Positions 40,738-48,882 of a stretch of DNA of 50,356 nt are shown piece by piece; position 1 is the stretch's first letter; the number at the start of each line of letters is the position of its first letter. The stretch comes from Scatomorpha gallistercoris. Its GTDB lineage: Bacteria > Bacillota > Clostridia > Oscillospirales > Oscillospiraceae. Position numbers and translations under genes: made by a program. The notes beneath the pieces are model-generated. The model searched no databases. It was not told where the DNA came from and saw only the letters and a list, made by a program, of their open reading frames with translations. The DNA lies in assembly GCA_018713005.1 (NCBI GenBank), contig DVFX01000056.1, positions 1 to 50,356 on the forward strand, in the 5' to 3' direction.

Positions 40738-41121
40738 ATGCAGAGAGAAGAGAGAGGTATATCCGCAGCCGAGCTCGAAGTGATGCGAGTGCTATGGTCG
40801 GCGGGCAAGCCGCTGAATATAACTGATATACGCTTGGGCCTTGAGGGCACAGGCTGGGAAGCGTCTACTATAAAGACGCTTGTGGCGCGGCTTGTCAAGA
40901 AGGGTGAGCTGAAACAGGAAAAACGGGAGGTATATTACTATTTGCCCACCGTGTCGCGCGAGAAATACGGCTCCGTAGAGGTCAGACGCCTGGCGGAGAA
41001 GGTTTACGGCGGTGGGCTGACAAAGCTGGTGGCAAGTTTTGTCGAGGGAGGCGAGTTCTCAGAGAGCGAGCTTGACGAGCTTCGCGCCATCCTTGACCGG
41101 GCTGGGGAGGGAAAAACATGA
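40738..41121 (+). CDS. BlaI/MecI-family transcriptional repressor (second copy)
   Basis: The 127-residue winged-helix repressor has ISAAELEVMRVLWSAGKPLN, WEASTIKTLVARLVKKGEL as the recognition-helix region, and a dimerisation tail with KVYGGGLTKLVASFVEGG. It differs substantially from the copy at 32548, so the two loci are not a recent duplication. ATG 40738 follows AGGGGGTG. The stop overlaps the M56 start (ATGA), so repressor and receptor are coupled. Confidence 0.92.
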   Translation: MQREERGISAAELEVMRVLWSAGKPLNITDIRLGLEGTGWEASTIKTLVARLVKKGELKQEKREVYYYLPTVSREKYGSVEVRRLAEKVYGGGLTKLVASFVEGGEFSESELDELRAILDRAGEGKT

Positions 41122-44100
41122 AGGAAGTGCTTATAACCTCAAGCGTGCTCATAGTTGCCATAGTCATAATACGCGCCGTATTGAAAAAACGGGTTTCGTC
41201 GCGCCTGATTTACGCGCTCTGGCTCGTTGCGGCGCTGCGGCTGATGCTGCCGTTTTCACTGGCGCCGAGCCCGGTCAGCGTCATGAACGCCGCCCCGGAG
41301 GCGATAAGCGCCTTGGTGGTGGACGCGGAGGATTCCGGCGTCACGCCGGGCGAGGCAGAGTTGGCGTCGGATCCTGCGCCCGTAGTGAATCCGGGGCCTG
41401 TATCCGAGCCCGCGACGGACGTACAGAGCCCGGCACAGGACAGCACGCAGAACGTGCCGGAGCCCGTCAGAGCAGGGTTTGACATAGACTGGGCGGCGCT
41501 GCTGCCGGTAATCTGGCTGGCCGGTTTGGTGCTGTGCGCTGCATACATGCTCATTGTAAACGGCGCAATGTATTTCAGGCTGCGCGGGAACAGAAGGCGG
41601 GTGGAAGTGTACAGCCCGCTCAGAGTGTATCTGGTTGAGAATATACCTTCGCCATGCCTGTTCGGCTTCGTGCGTCCTGCAATCTATCTTACCAGCTCCG
41701 CGCTGGAGAGTGATGAGCGCACACACATGGTTGTACTGCACGAGGAGACGCACTACCGCCACGGCGACCACATCTGGTCGCTGCTGAGATGTGTATTGCT
41801 GTGCGCCTACTGGTTTGACCCGCTTGTCTGGCTCGCGGCGTATCTTTCAAGGCGAGATGCCGAGCTCGCATGCGACGAGAGCTGTGTCAAGGCCCTTGGC
41901 CATGACAGACGCATTGATTACGGTCAGGCCTTGGTTGACCAGATAGGCCGCGCACGGCGCGCCGGCGGAATTTTGCGTACGGCGACAACCATGTCCGGCA
42001 GCAAGCGCGCGATAAAAGAGCGAGTGACGCGCATAGTGAAGGCTCCAAGGACGCGCACGGCGGCTGTAGTGCTGATAGTAGCTCTCGTCGGCGTCGTCAG
42101 CGCCTGCACCTTTACGGGGGCGCAGACTTCGCCGGAAGCCAGCTTGAACCCTGGCGAGCCGCTGACGAACGCCACGGCATATGCTCGCCTTGCCGACGGC
42201 AGCATGTACGACGTGACACAGACCCACAGCTATGAGTACGACGCAGATACAGGCGAGACGGTGCTCAGGTATACCGATGGGCAGACGGTGGATTTTTCGC
42301 TTCCCGCGAATTTGGCCTCGCCGTATGTCTTTATGAGCGACACCGTAGCCGCAGTGAGTTTCGTTGACGGTGAGGGCAGCCTGAGAGTCATGCTCAGCCG
42401 CAACCGGGGCGAGGACTGGACGGAGCAGACCGTGGCCTCGGGCCTTGAGAGCGACACTGTGACGTTCATAGGCTTTTCCAATGTCAGCGACGGCTGGCTC
42501 TTGTGGGAGGGATACCACAACACAGGCAATATTGTTCTTGAAACTGACGATTTCGGCAACGTAACGACATACGAGGACGTAGAGTACCGCACTAAAAGCT
42601 ACATTACGAACGACGGCGGCGAGAGCTGGACGGAGACGAGGATGAACAGGGCGAGAGGAAGCGTCACGGGCATGGCCGTCGTGGACGGCACGGCGTATAT
42701 AGGCGTCACCGGGGATGGAAGCATGTCATATTCTTATTACACAGGCTCCGGAGAGGGCTACGACAGCCTGTTCCCAAAGCTGCTTGGCTCTAATGAAGGC
42801 ATGGCGCCCTACACCGAATTCACGTCGACACTGTCGCCGGTAATCAGCGATGGCGGCGTGGTTCTGCCGTATCTCATGCCGGACGGGGGCGTAGTGAACA
42901 GAGAAGCGGATATAGTTCACGGAGGGCTTGCAGTACCCGAGCCGCTTACCGATGTGGATGGTATCCTCGAGCTGCCTTGTGGTGTGAACATAGCTCCCGC
43001 CACAGAGGAATTGCTCTCGCAGCTTCGTGGCCCCGTAACTTTCGGGGATATAGAAGAGGGTCAGACCGCCCTCGTCGCGTTCACCGATGACTCGAGGCCG
43101 GAAAACTACGCAATGCGTGTAGTGCGTCTCAACGGGGATATAACCTGGCTGCGTCCGGAGGACTTCTTGTCGCCAGACTCGCCAGAAGAAGCGTCTGAAA
43201 CCGTGTTTTATGACAGCTCGGATGCATTTAACCTTGACAAATACACCGCCCTGGTGTTTGGAGCGTCGTTCGATGAAAACGGCAAATCCGACACTGGTGT
43301 GATCGTAGGAAACTCGATATGGGACGCGCAGCTTTTCCGCCTTGACATGTCAGACGGCGAGCTCACGGCGACGCAGGCCGGGCTGGGCGTGGACGTGGAT
43401 TCGCCCACGGCTGCGAAGTCCGACGACGGCCTGATCGTCCTTGACTACGCGGACAGCGCTACTGCGGATGAGTACACGAGCGTACAGACCGTCGACGCGG
43501 CAAACGGGGCGGGAACTGAACAGTTCGTGCTCTGTGCGCGGCATGATTTCAGCAACTTTTACATAGTCGGGCTGGACTACAGTGCCGGGGCAATGTGGCC
43601 GGTAGAGGGAGAAAGCATAGCCGGTATAGGCGAGCTGCTGGCCGGACGGTGCGTTACGATAGAGGCGGAGAGCTCGGGCGGCTTCGGCATTGTCTACACC
43701 GACCAGGAGAGCCGCATTCGCAGGTATTATGTATCTGTGGACGGCACAGGCGCGATAGAATTTTGCGAACTTGCGCGCAGCTCGCAGCTGGCGGAGATAG
43801 CAGCGGGCGCACTCTATGCGCGGCAATACCCTGTTTCTGCTGTTTCGGAGCTTGAGGAAATGCCTGACGTAACCGTTATTTCTTCCACGCAGGAAGGAGC
43901 CTCCTGCTGCGCCCTGCTCACTACTCCGCTCGATGAGCTGACTGTCAGCGTCAGCTATGCCCGCAGCCGCGCCGACGGCGCGACGACCTATGGCGGGGAG
44001 GGAGGTGGCCGGTATGTGCTGACCCCGGACAGCGCGCTCGCAATTTACGTTCAGGAAAACAGCGTCAACGTGACGCTGAGCATAGACGTTGACGGGCGCA

Positions 44101-44552
44101 CGGAGACCTACGGCCTCTACACCGGCGAGGACGGAGCCCTGCGAGTCTCCACGCTAACTGAGCCCGGCGACACTGGCCACGGCATAGCCGTCACGCAGGT
44201 GGCAGACCCTGCCGCCTACGTCGGAGGATACGACGCCGTAAACGAGTACGGCGATGCGCGGAACGTACTGATAACAGCGCTGGATTTCTACGGTGAGGTG
44301 TCTGATTTAGAGGTGTTCAGGACCTTGCTCGACGAGAGCACGTTTGCCTTCTCGCGCGGTGAGACAGTATACACGAATGCGGCGCCGGACAGACCGCTGC
44401 TCATCTGGAATCCCGTTGTCGGCGGTATAAGAACCTGCGAATACGGCTTTTCTTTCACGGACGCAGAGGGGAATCAGCGCGAATACCTGATAGATTTCGC
44501 CGCCGCCACCATGCTCGTGAGTGGCATGGTGAACGTGTATCCAATTGAGTGA
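41118..44552 (+). CDS. Giant M56 (BlaR1-like) receptor protease with Asp-box (propeller-like) ectodomain
   Basis: The 1144-residue protein has M56 helices near 4-22, 32-50 and 128-152, zinc motif HEETH (208-212) with the downstream AELACDE, and a fourth helix near 314-332 ending VVSACTF. The large outer region lacks penicillin-binding motifs. It contains two Asp-box-like motifs, SRNRGEDW (about 426-433) and TNDGGESW (about 497-504), typical of sialidase-type beta-propeller blades, then about 600 residues of unassigned beta-rich sequence. Presumed function: sense an extracellular ligand and cause cleavage of the adjacent BlaI. It differs from the first M56 receptor outside the protease core. 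Confidence 0.85.
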   Translation: MKEVLITSSVLIVAIVIIRAVLKKRVSSRLIYALWLVAALRLMLPFSLAPSPVSVMNAAPEAISALVVDAEDSGVTPGEAELASDPAPVVNPGPVSEPATDVQSPAQDSTQNVPEPVRAGFDIDWAALLPVIWLAGLVLCAAYMLIVNGAMYFRLRGNRRRVEVYSPLRVYLVENIPSPCLFGFVRPAIYLTSSALESDERTHMVVLHEETHYRHGDHIWSLLRCVLLCAYWFDPLVWLAAYLSRRDAELACDESCVKALGHDRRIDYGQALVDQIGRARRAGGILRTATTMSGSKRAIKERVTRIVKAPRTRTAAVVLIVALVGVVSACTFTGAQTSPEASLNPGEPLTNATAYARLADGSMYDVTQTHSYEYDADTGETVLRYTDGQTVDFSLPANLASPYVFMSDTVAAVSFVDGEGSLRVMLSRNRGEDWTEQTVASGLESDTVTFIGFSNVSDGWLLWEGYHNTGNIVLETDDFGNVTTYEDVEYRTKSYITNDGGESWTETRMNRARGSVTGMAVVDGTAYIGVTGDGSMSYSYYTGSGEGYDSLFPKLLGSNEGMAPYTEFTSTLSPVISDGGVVLPYLMPDGGVVNREADIVHGGLAVPEPLTDVDGILELPCGVNIAPATEELLSQLRGPVTFGDIEEGQTALVAFTDDSRPENYAMRVVRLNGDITWLRPEDFLSPDSPEEASETVFYDSSDAFNLDKYTALVFGASFDENGKSDTGVIVGNSIWDAQLFRLDMSDGELTATQAGLGVDVDSPTAAKSDDGLIVLDYADSATADEYTSVQTVDAANGAGTEQFVLCARHDFSNFYIVGLDYSAGAMWPVEGESIAGIGELLAGRCVTIEAESSGGFGIVYTDQESRIRRYYVSVDGTGAIEFCELARSSQLAEIAAGALYARQYPVSAVSELEEMPDVTVISSTQEGASCCALLTTPLDELTVSVSYARSRADGATTYGGEGGGRYVLTPDSALAIYVQENSVNVTLSIDVDGRTETYGLYTGEDGALRVSTLTEPGDTGHGIAVTQVADPAAYVGGYDAVNEYGDARNVLITALDFYGEVSDLEVFRTLLDESTFAFSRGETVYTNAAPDRPLLIWNPVVGGIRTCEYGFSFTDAEGNQREYLIDFAAATMLVSGMVNVYPIE

Positions 44553-44592
44553 TTAGGGTTTATACCTACGCAGCTCCTGAACCTGCAGGTGA

Positions 44593-44622
44593 GCGCGCCC
44601 GGTTTTGGGCGCGCTTTTTTAT
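44593..44622 (+). terminator. Terminator after the second M56 gene
   Basis: An 8-bp stem GCGCGCCC / GGGCGCGC (44593-44600 with 44607-44614), loop GGTTTT, followed by TTTTTTATTTTT. Confidence 0.88.
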
Positions 44623-44629
44623 TTTTCTC

Positions 44630-44658
44630 TCGACGAATAGCCCTCTTTCTGTTATGCT
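44630..44658 (+). promoter_or_regulatory. Candidate promoter of sdaAB-sdaAA
   Basis: TCGACG (44630-44635), 17 nt, TATGCT (44653-44658). The -35 is imperfect; this is the best candidate between the terminator and ATG 44695. Confidence 0.45.
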
Positions 44659-44694
44659 AAACTAAAAAAGCAAAACCGCGCTTTTGGAGGCACT

Positions 44695-45354
44695 ATGAAC
44701 GTATTCGATATAATCGGCCCGGTTATGATAGGGCCGTCCAGCTCGCACACAGCAGGAGCCGTCAGGCTGGGACGTGTGGCGCACAAGCTGTTGGGAGTTG
44801 ACGCCGTGAAGGCGCATATAGAGCTCACCGGCTCCTTCGCCCAGACATATAGAGGGCATGGCACAGATAAGGCCCTGGTTGCCGGGATAATGGGTATGGA
44901 CTCTGATGACGAGAGGATACGCCGTTCTCTGGAGCTCGCCGTGGAGCACGGCCTCGAGGTTGAATTCAAGGAGACAAACATCCCGAACGCACATCCGAAC
45001 ACCGCCCGCATAACCCTGACGGGAGGGAACGGAGAAAGGGCCGTTGTACAGGGTGCGTCTGTAGGAGGCGGGAATATACTTATCACTGCCATAAACGGCA
45101 TGGACGTGTCGTTTACGGGCCAGTACAACACTATACTGGTCCGGCACCTGGACAAACCGGGGGCTATTGCCGCCGTCACGCAGTTCATTGCCGGTTCAGG
45201 CATGAACATCGGCAACTTCCGCCTCTCACGCGAGCGGCGCGGGGGAGAGGCGCTTATGACCATCGAGGTTGACGGAGACGTATCCGACAAGACTATGAGT
45301 GCGCTGAACGCGCTTGAGCCCGTACAGAAAGCAATGCTTATACGGGCAATGTGA
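44695..45354 (+). CDS. sdaAB: L-serine ammonia-lyase, iron-sulfur-dependent, beta subunit
   Basis: Together with the alpha subunit it deaminates L-serine to pyruvate. The 219 residues have the beta-domain signature NVFDIIGPVMIGPSSSHTAGA and GHGTDKALVAGIMG, then a C-terminal ACT domain (about 145-215: NTILVRHLDKPGAIAAVTQFIA), likely a regulatory serine-binding site. ATG 44695 follows TTTTGGAGG. The alpha-subunit gene begins 10 nt after the stop. Confidence 0.95.
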   Translation: MNVFDIIGPVMIGPSSSHTAGAVRLGRVAHKLLGVDAVKAHIELTGSFAQTYRGHGTDKALVAGIMGMDSDDERIRRSLELAVEHGLEVEFKETNIPNAHPNTARITLTGGNGERAVVQGASVGGGNILITAINGMDVSFTGQYNTILVRHLDKPGAIAAVTQFIAGSGMNIGNFRLSRERRGGEALMTIEVDGDVSDKTMSALNALEPVQKAMLIRAM

Positions 45355-45364
45355 GGTGTAGGGC

Positions 45365-46246
45365 ATGCTGGAATACAAATCTATAGCGGAACTTGTAGAG
45401 GCGGCCAAGTCCGCCGGAAAGAAGATATCCGAGGTGGTGCTGAGCGACCAGGCGGAGCAGCTCGAGCTTGGGCGCGAAGAGCTCTACCGCCGCATGGATG
45501 AGCGCCTTTCCGTCATGGAGGACTCGGTCAGGGCGGGGATGAACCCGGAGCTGCGTTCCACATCGGGCCTGACCGGCGGCGATGCGGCTAAAATGTTCGA
45601 TTACGCCTCGCATGGCGGCATCTGCGGGGGATTTGTCAACCGCGCAATTGCCAGAGCGCTTGCCGTGAGCGAAAACAATGCCGCGATGGGCAAAATTGTC
45701 GCCGCGCCGACCGCAGGCTCCTGCGGCATACTGCCGGGCACGGTGGTGTCGCTGCTGTCGGAGGGACGCTGCTCGCGCGAGGACGCCGTGATGTCCATGT
45801 TTACGGCGGGAGCCTTCGGAATGGTCATAGCGTCCAAGGCCACAATAGCCGGAGCTGAGGGCGGATGCCAGGCCGAGTGCGGCAGCGCATCAGCAATGGC
45901 TGCTGCGGCGCTGGTGGAAATAATGGGCGGTGCGCCGGAGCAGTGCGCCGACGCCTGCGCAATGGCAATCAAGAACCAACTTGGCTTGGTTTGTGACCCT
46001 GTGGCAGGGCTGGTGGAGATACCGTGCATAAAGCGGAACGTGTCGGGCGTCGCTATTGCGTTCAGCTCGGCAGAGATGGCGCTCGCCGGTGTGGAGAGCA
46101 AGATACCTGTGGACGAGTGTATTGACGCCATGAGGGAGGTCGGCTGCTCCATACCAAATGCGCTCAGGGAGACGGCAAAAGGCGGACTTGCCGCAACGCC
46201 GACGGGAGAGCGCCTGCGCGAGCAGGTTTTCGGCCCTAAAAAGTGA
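45365..46246 (+). CDS. sdaAA: L-serine ammonia-lyase, iron-sulfur-dependent, alpha subunit
   Basis: The catalytic, [4Fe-4S]-bearing subunit. The 293 residues include MFDYASHGGICGG, AAPTAGSCGILPGTV, AGAEGGCQAECGSASAMAAAA and LVCDPVAGLVEIPC, whose conserved cysteines hold the oxygen-sensitive cluster, consistent with an anaerobe. ATG 45365 follows GAGGTG. A hairpin terminator begins 5 nt after the stop. Confidence 0.96.
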   Translation: MLEYKSIAELVEAAKSAGKKISEVVLSDQAEQLELGREELYRRMDERLSVMEDSVRAGMNPELRSTSGLTGGDAAKMFDYASHGGICGGFVNRAIARALAVSENNAAMGKIVAAPTAGSCGILPGTVVSLLSEGRCSREDAVMSMFTAGAFGMVIASKATIAGAEGGCQAECGSASAMAAAALVEIMGGAPEQCADACAMAIKNQLGLVCDPVAGLVEIPCIKRNVSGVAIAFSSAEMALAGVESKIPVDECIDAMREVGCSIPNALRETAKGGLAATPTGERLREQVFGPKK

Positions 46247-46251
46247 ATTTT

Positions 46252-46281
46252 ACGCCCCGGCCTGAAGGCCGGGGCGTTTTG
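46252..46281 (+). terminator. Terminator of sdaAB-sdaAA
   Basis: An 11-bp stem ACGCCCCGGCC / GGCCGGGGCGT (46252-46262 with 46267-46277) and TGAA loop, followed by TTTGTT. Confidence 0.85.
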
Positions 46282-46311
46282 TTGACCGGCGGAGGGGTGC
46301 GCGCATATTAT
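46282..46311 (+). promoter_or_regulatory. Promoter region of the cotJ genes
   Basis: CATATTAT (46304-46311) resembles the -10 of sporulation sigma factors E/K. The same stretch also offers TTGACC (46282-46287) and TATTAT (46306-46311) with an 18-nt spacer for sigma-A. Spore-coat function favours the mother-cell sigma, but the sequence alone does not decide. Confidence 0.4.
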
Positions 46312-46359
46312 GCCAGTGAGGGCGCTGCCGCCCTCTATTTCAAAAGGGAGGCAGAAATA

Positions 46360-46800
46360 TTGGATACAAACAACACTGAGTGCACCTATAAGCAGGGCTC
46401 TCTGCCGGGCTGCTCAGCGCTGGGGCTTGCGGTAACCCCGGCGCAGGCTTCCAGCAAACCGGCTTATGAGAATTCCGAAGCGCTTTCGCGCGGCACGCTT
46501 TTTCCGGGCCTTGACCTGCCGTTTATGAATATAGTCAATAAGATGCCGGCCAAGACCACGCCTTTGCGTGAGCTTATGGCGCTGGACTTTGTCTGCAATG
46601 AGCTGGCTCTGTACTTGGACACCCATGCAGATGACACCGAGGCCTTTGCGACCTACCAGTCTATGCTCAAGCTCTATGAGGAGGGGCGCAACACATACGC
46701 CTCGACATACGGGCCGCTGCAGCGCAGCGATATGGCTTACGCCCCAAATTTCAACTGGCTGGGCGAGCCGTGGCCGTGGGATTACGTCAAGGAGGGCTGA
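46360..46800 (+). CDS. Fused CotJA-CotJB spore coat protein
   Basis: The 146-residue protein joins two proteins normally encoded separately. Residues about 30-62 contain the CotJA pattern (SEALSRGTLFPGLDLPF) and residues about 68-146 are CotJB (LRELMALDFVCNELALYLDTH, ending WLGEPWPWDYV). An N-terminal extension has two Cys. No stop or ribosome site separates the halves. Start TTG 46360 has AAAGGGAGG 8 nt upstream; longer in-frame starts run into the terminator. It lies 3 nt before cotJC. CotJ proteins are mother-cell-made inner-coat components. Confidence 0.82.
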   Translation: MDTNNTECTYKQGSLPGCSALGLAVTPAQASSKPAYENSEALSRGTLFPGLDLPFMNIVNKMPAKTTPLRELMALDFVCNELALYLDTHADDTEAFATYQSMLKLYEEGRNTYASTYGPLQRSDMAYAPNFNWLGEPWPWDYVKEG

Positions 46801-46803
46801 GCC

Positions 46804-47400
46804 ATGTTTATGTATCAGAAGAAGCTGCAGTACCCCGTGCGCATAAAAAATGCGAACCCGGCACTTGCCAAGGCCATAATAAGCCAATACGGCGGACCGG
46901 ACGGCGAGCTTGGAGCCAGCCTGCGCTATCTGAGCCAGCGCTATTCCATGCCCTATCCGGAGCTCAAAGGCCTGCTGACCGACATCGGTACAGAAGAGCT
47001 GGGCCACCTGGAGATGATAGGGGCGATTGTTCACCAACTCACCCGCGGCATGACCATAGAGCAGGTCAAAGAGGGGGGCTTCGCCGACTATTTCGTCGAC
47101 CATACGGCAGGCGTTTATGCGACGGCGGCTTCCGGAGCTCCGTTTAATGCCGCTTGTTTCGCTGTGAAGGGCGACGTCATAGCAGATTTGAGCGAGGATA
47201 TGGCCGCCGAACAGAAAGCCAGGGTGACCTACGACAACATCCTGCGGCTGTCAGACGACCCGGATGTGAGCGACGTCATACGCTTCCTGCGCGAGCGCGA
47301 GATTGTCCACTACCAGCGCTTCGGTGAAGCGCTGCGCCTTGCAAGTGAGAAGATGGATCAGAAAAACGTCTACGCGGTCAACCCGGCTTTCGACAGGTGA
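46804..47400 (+). CDS. cotJC: CotJC, manganese-catalase-family spore coat protein
   Basis: The 198-residue ferritin-like protein belongs to the Mn-catalase family: GGPDGELGASLRYLSQRYSMP, TDIGTEELGHLEMIGAIVHQL (Glu-Glu-x-x-His dimetal motif) and a second pair in DMAAEQKARVTYDNI and REREIVHYQRFGEAL. In sporulators CotJC is coat-associated and may remove peroxide. ATG 46804 follows AAGGAGGG and lies 3 nt after the cotJA-cotJB stop. A terminator follows directly. Confidence 0.93.
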   Translation: MFMYQKKLQYPVRIKNANPALAKAIISQYGGPDGELGASLRYLSQRYSMPYPELKGLLTDIGTEELGHLEMIGAIVHQLTRGMTIEQVKEGGFADYFVDHTAGVYATAASGAPFNAACFAVKGDVIADLSEDMAAEQKARVTYDNILRLSDDPDVSDVIRFLREREIVHYQRFGEALRLASEKMDQKNVYAVNPAFDR

Positions 47401-47406
47401 AACGCT

Positions 47407-47436
47407 GCGGCTCCCAAACTTGGGAGCCGCTTTTTA
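47407..47436 (+). terminator. Terminator of the cotJ genes
   Basis: A 10-bp stem GCGGCTCCCA / TGGGAGCCGC (47407-47416 with 47421-47430) and AACT loop, followed by TTTTTACT. Confidence 0.9.
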
Positions 47437-47481
47437 CTCGGTTTGGGCCGTACCGCCCGCAGTTTAGGGATAGAAAGCGTA

Positions 47482-47513
47482 AAAACGGCCCCGCTAAACA
47501 TCGGGGCCGTTTT
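47482..47513 (-). terminator. Terminator of the phosphofructokinase gene
   Basis: An 11-bp stem AAAACGGCCCC / GGGGCCGTTTT (47482-47492 with 47503-47513) and a 10-nt loop. On the minus strand it ends in GTTTTTACG just past the stop codon. Confidence 0.85.
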
Positions 47514-47523
47514 ACATCTTTAT

Positions 47524-48765
47524 TTACTTTGCGAGTACTTTCTTGAGCCTGGCATAGCGGGGCAGGCCGTTTTCGGTCGGACGCTCTATGCTGCCCTGGA
47601 TGAGGGGCAAGGCGTAGTCAATGAAGCCCTGGGTCACGCCGGTGCCATCGGGGGTAATCCACTCGGCGGGGACCTTCTTCTCAAAGTTGGCGACGCTGGT
47701 CAGCGGGACGAGGGCGTACTCGCACTTGTATGCGCCGTCGTTGTCGGCGCGCTTGAAGGCGACCATCTTGCCGGTCTCGCCGGCGACGGCGCTTTCTACG
47801 GCAACTTTGCCGGCCATATACGCCTCTTCAACATCGACGGCGGAAGCAGCATGCGCGGCGCAGCGCTGCAGCAGGCTGAGCTCAATGCCGCGCACCTTTG
47901 CGCCGGTGCGCTCCTTGATGACGGCGGCCAGCAGGCTGGCAAGGCCGCCGAGCTGGGCGTGGCCGAAGCCGTCGGTAGCGCTGGTTTTGGCTTCGGAAAC
48001 GAAGCTGCCGTCGGCATAGTGTACGCCTTCGCTCACGGCGACGATGCAGTTGCCCTTCTCACGGTAAACGCGCTGGACGGACTCGACGAACTTTTCCATG
48101 TCGAAGTCGGTCTCGGGCAGGTATATGAGGTCGGGGGCGCAGCCCGCAAGCCCGGCAAGGGCGGCGCTTGCGGTGAGCCATCCGGCGTGACGGCCCATTA
48201 TCTCAATTATGCAGACCATTCCGGTGTCATAGACATGGGCGTCCTTGTATATCTCCGCGCAGCTGGTGGCAATGTATTTTGCGGCGCTGGCAAAACCGGG
48301 GCAGTGGTCGGTGTTGTTCAGGTCGTTGTCTATGGTCTTGGGGACACCGATGACGCGGCATTCCCAGCCGCTCTTATCCATAAAGCGGCTTATTTTGTCG
48401 CAGGTATCCATGGAGTCGTTGCCGCCGTTGTAGAAGAAATAACGGACGTTGTATTTCTTGAATATCTCGAGGATCCGCTTGTAGTCGGTGTCGTCGGCCT
48501 CGGGGTCGGCCATCTTATAGCGGCAAGAACCGAGCTCGGAAGAAGGGGTGTTAGTGAGCAGCTCGAGCTCCTCGGCATCTTCGACGTCCATGTCGTACAG
48601 CTTGTCCTCCAAAACGCCTTTGATTCCGTGAGCAGCGCCGTATACGCGCGTAATGTTCTCGTTGTCAAGTGCGGTACGGATTACACCGTAGGCGCTGGCG
48701 TTGATTACTGAGGTGGGCCCGCCCGACTGACCGATGATGCAGGAGCCCTTGAGTGCTTTTTCCAT
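47524..48765 (-). CDS. pfp: Pyrophosphate-dependent 6-phosphofructokinase
   Basis: Interconverts fructose 6-phosphate and fructose 1,6-bisphosphate using PPi. The 413 residues contain IIGQSGGPTSVINAS, YNGGNDSMDTC and PKTIDNDL. The Asp in GGND and the Lys in PKTIDND are the residues that mark PPi-PFK rather than ATP-PFK (GGDG and PGTIDND). MGRHAGWLTA and PETDFD complete the sugar site. ATG 48765 follows GGAGG; longer in-frame starts run through the promoter. It is divergent from the aldolase gene, linking two consecutive glycolytic steps. Confidence 0.9.
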   Translation of the reverse strand: MEKALKGSCIIGQSGGPTSVINASAYGVIRTALDNENITRVYGAAHGIKGVLEDKLYDMDVEDAEELELLTNTPSSELGSCRYKMADPEADDTDYKRILEIFKKYNVRYFFYNGGNDSMDTCDKISRFMDKSGWECRVIGVPKTIDNDLNNTDHCPGFASAAKYIATSCAEIYKDAHVYDTGMVCIIEIMGRHAGWLTASAALAGLAGCAPDLIYLPETDFDMEKFVESVQRVYREKGNCIVAVSEGVHYADGSFVSEAKTSATDGFGHAQLGGLASLLAAVIKERTGAKVRGIELSLLQRCAAHAASAVDVEEAYMAGKVAVESAVAGETGKMVAFKRADNDGAYKCEYALVPLTSVANFEKKVPAEWITPDGTGVTQGFIDYALPLIQGSIERPTENGLPRYARLKKVLAK

Positions 48766-48807
48766 GATGCTGCCTCCAAAAAATGAAGTTTGTTTGCGAA
48801 TGCGATA

Positions 48808-48836
48808 TTGATTATAACACACGATTGAGATATAAT
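48808..48836. promoter_or_regulatory. Overlapping divergent promoters of pfp and fba
   Basis: Plus strand: TTGATT (48808-48813), 17 nt, TATAAT (48831-48836) for fba. Minus strand: extended -10 TG-T-TATAAT with TATAAT at 48816-48811 for pfp, with only a weak -35. The fba -35 shares bases with the pfp -10, so the two promoters should compete. Confidence 0.65.
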
Positions 48837-48882
48837 AAAGATGCATAAGCATAAATTTACCGCTTACGAAGGAGATAATTTT

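Noticed and set aside
32548..44552. Beta-lactam resistance locus
   Set aside because: Only regulator-receptor pairs are present; no beta-lactamase or PBP2a-like gene, and the receptors lack a penicillin-binding domain.
47443..48711. 422-residue plus-strand open frame
   Set aside because: It lies fully antisense to the pfp gene, has no ribosome site, and is Gly/Val/Ala-rich as expected for an antisense frame of a GC-rich gene.
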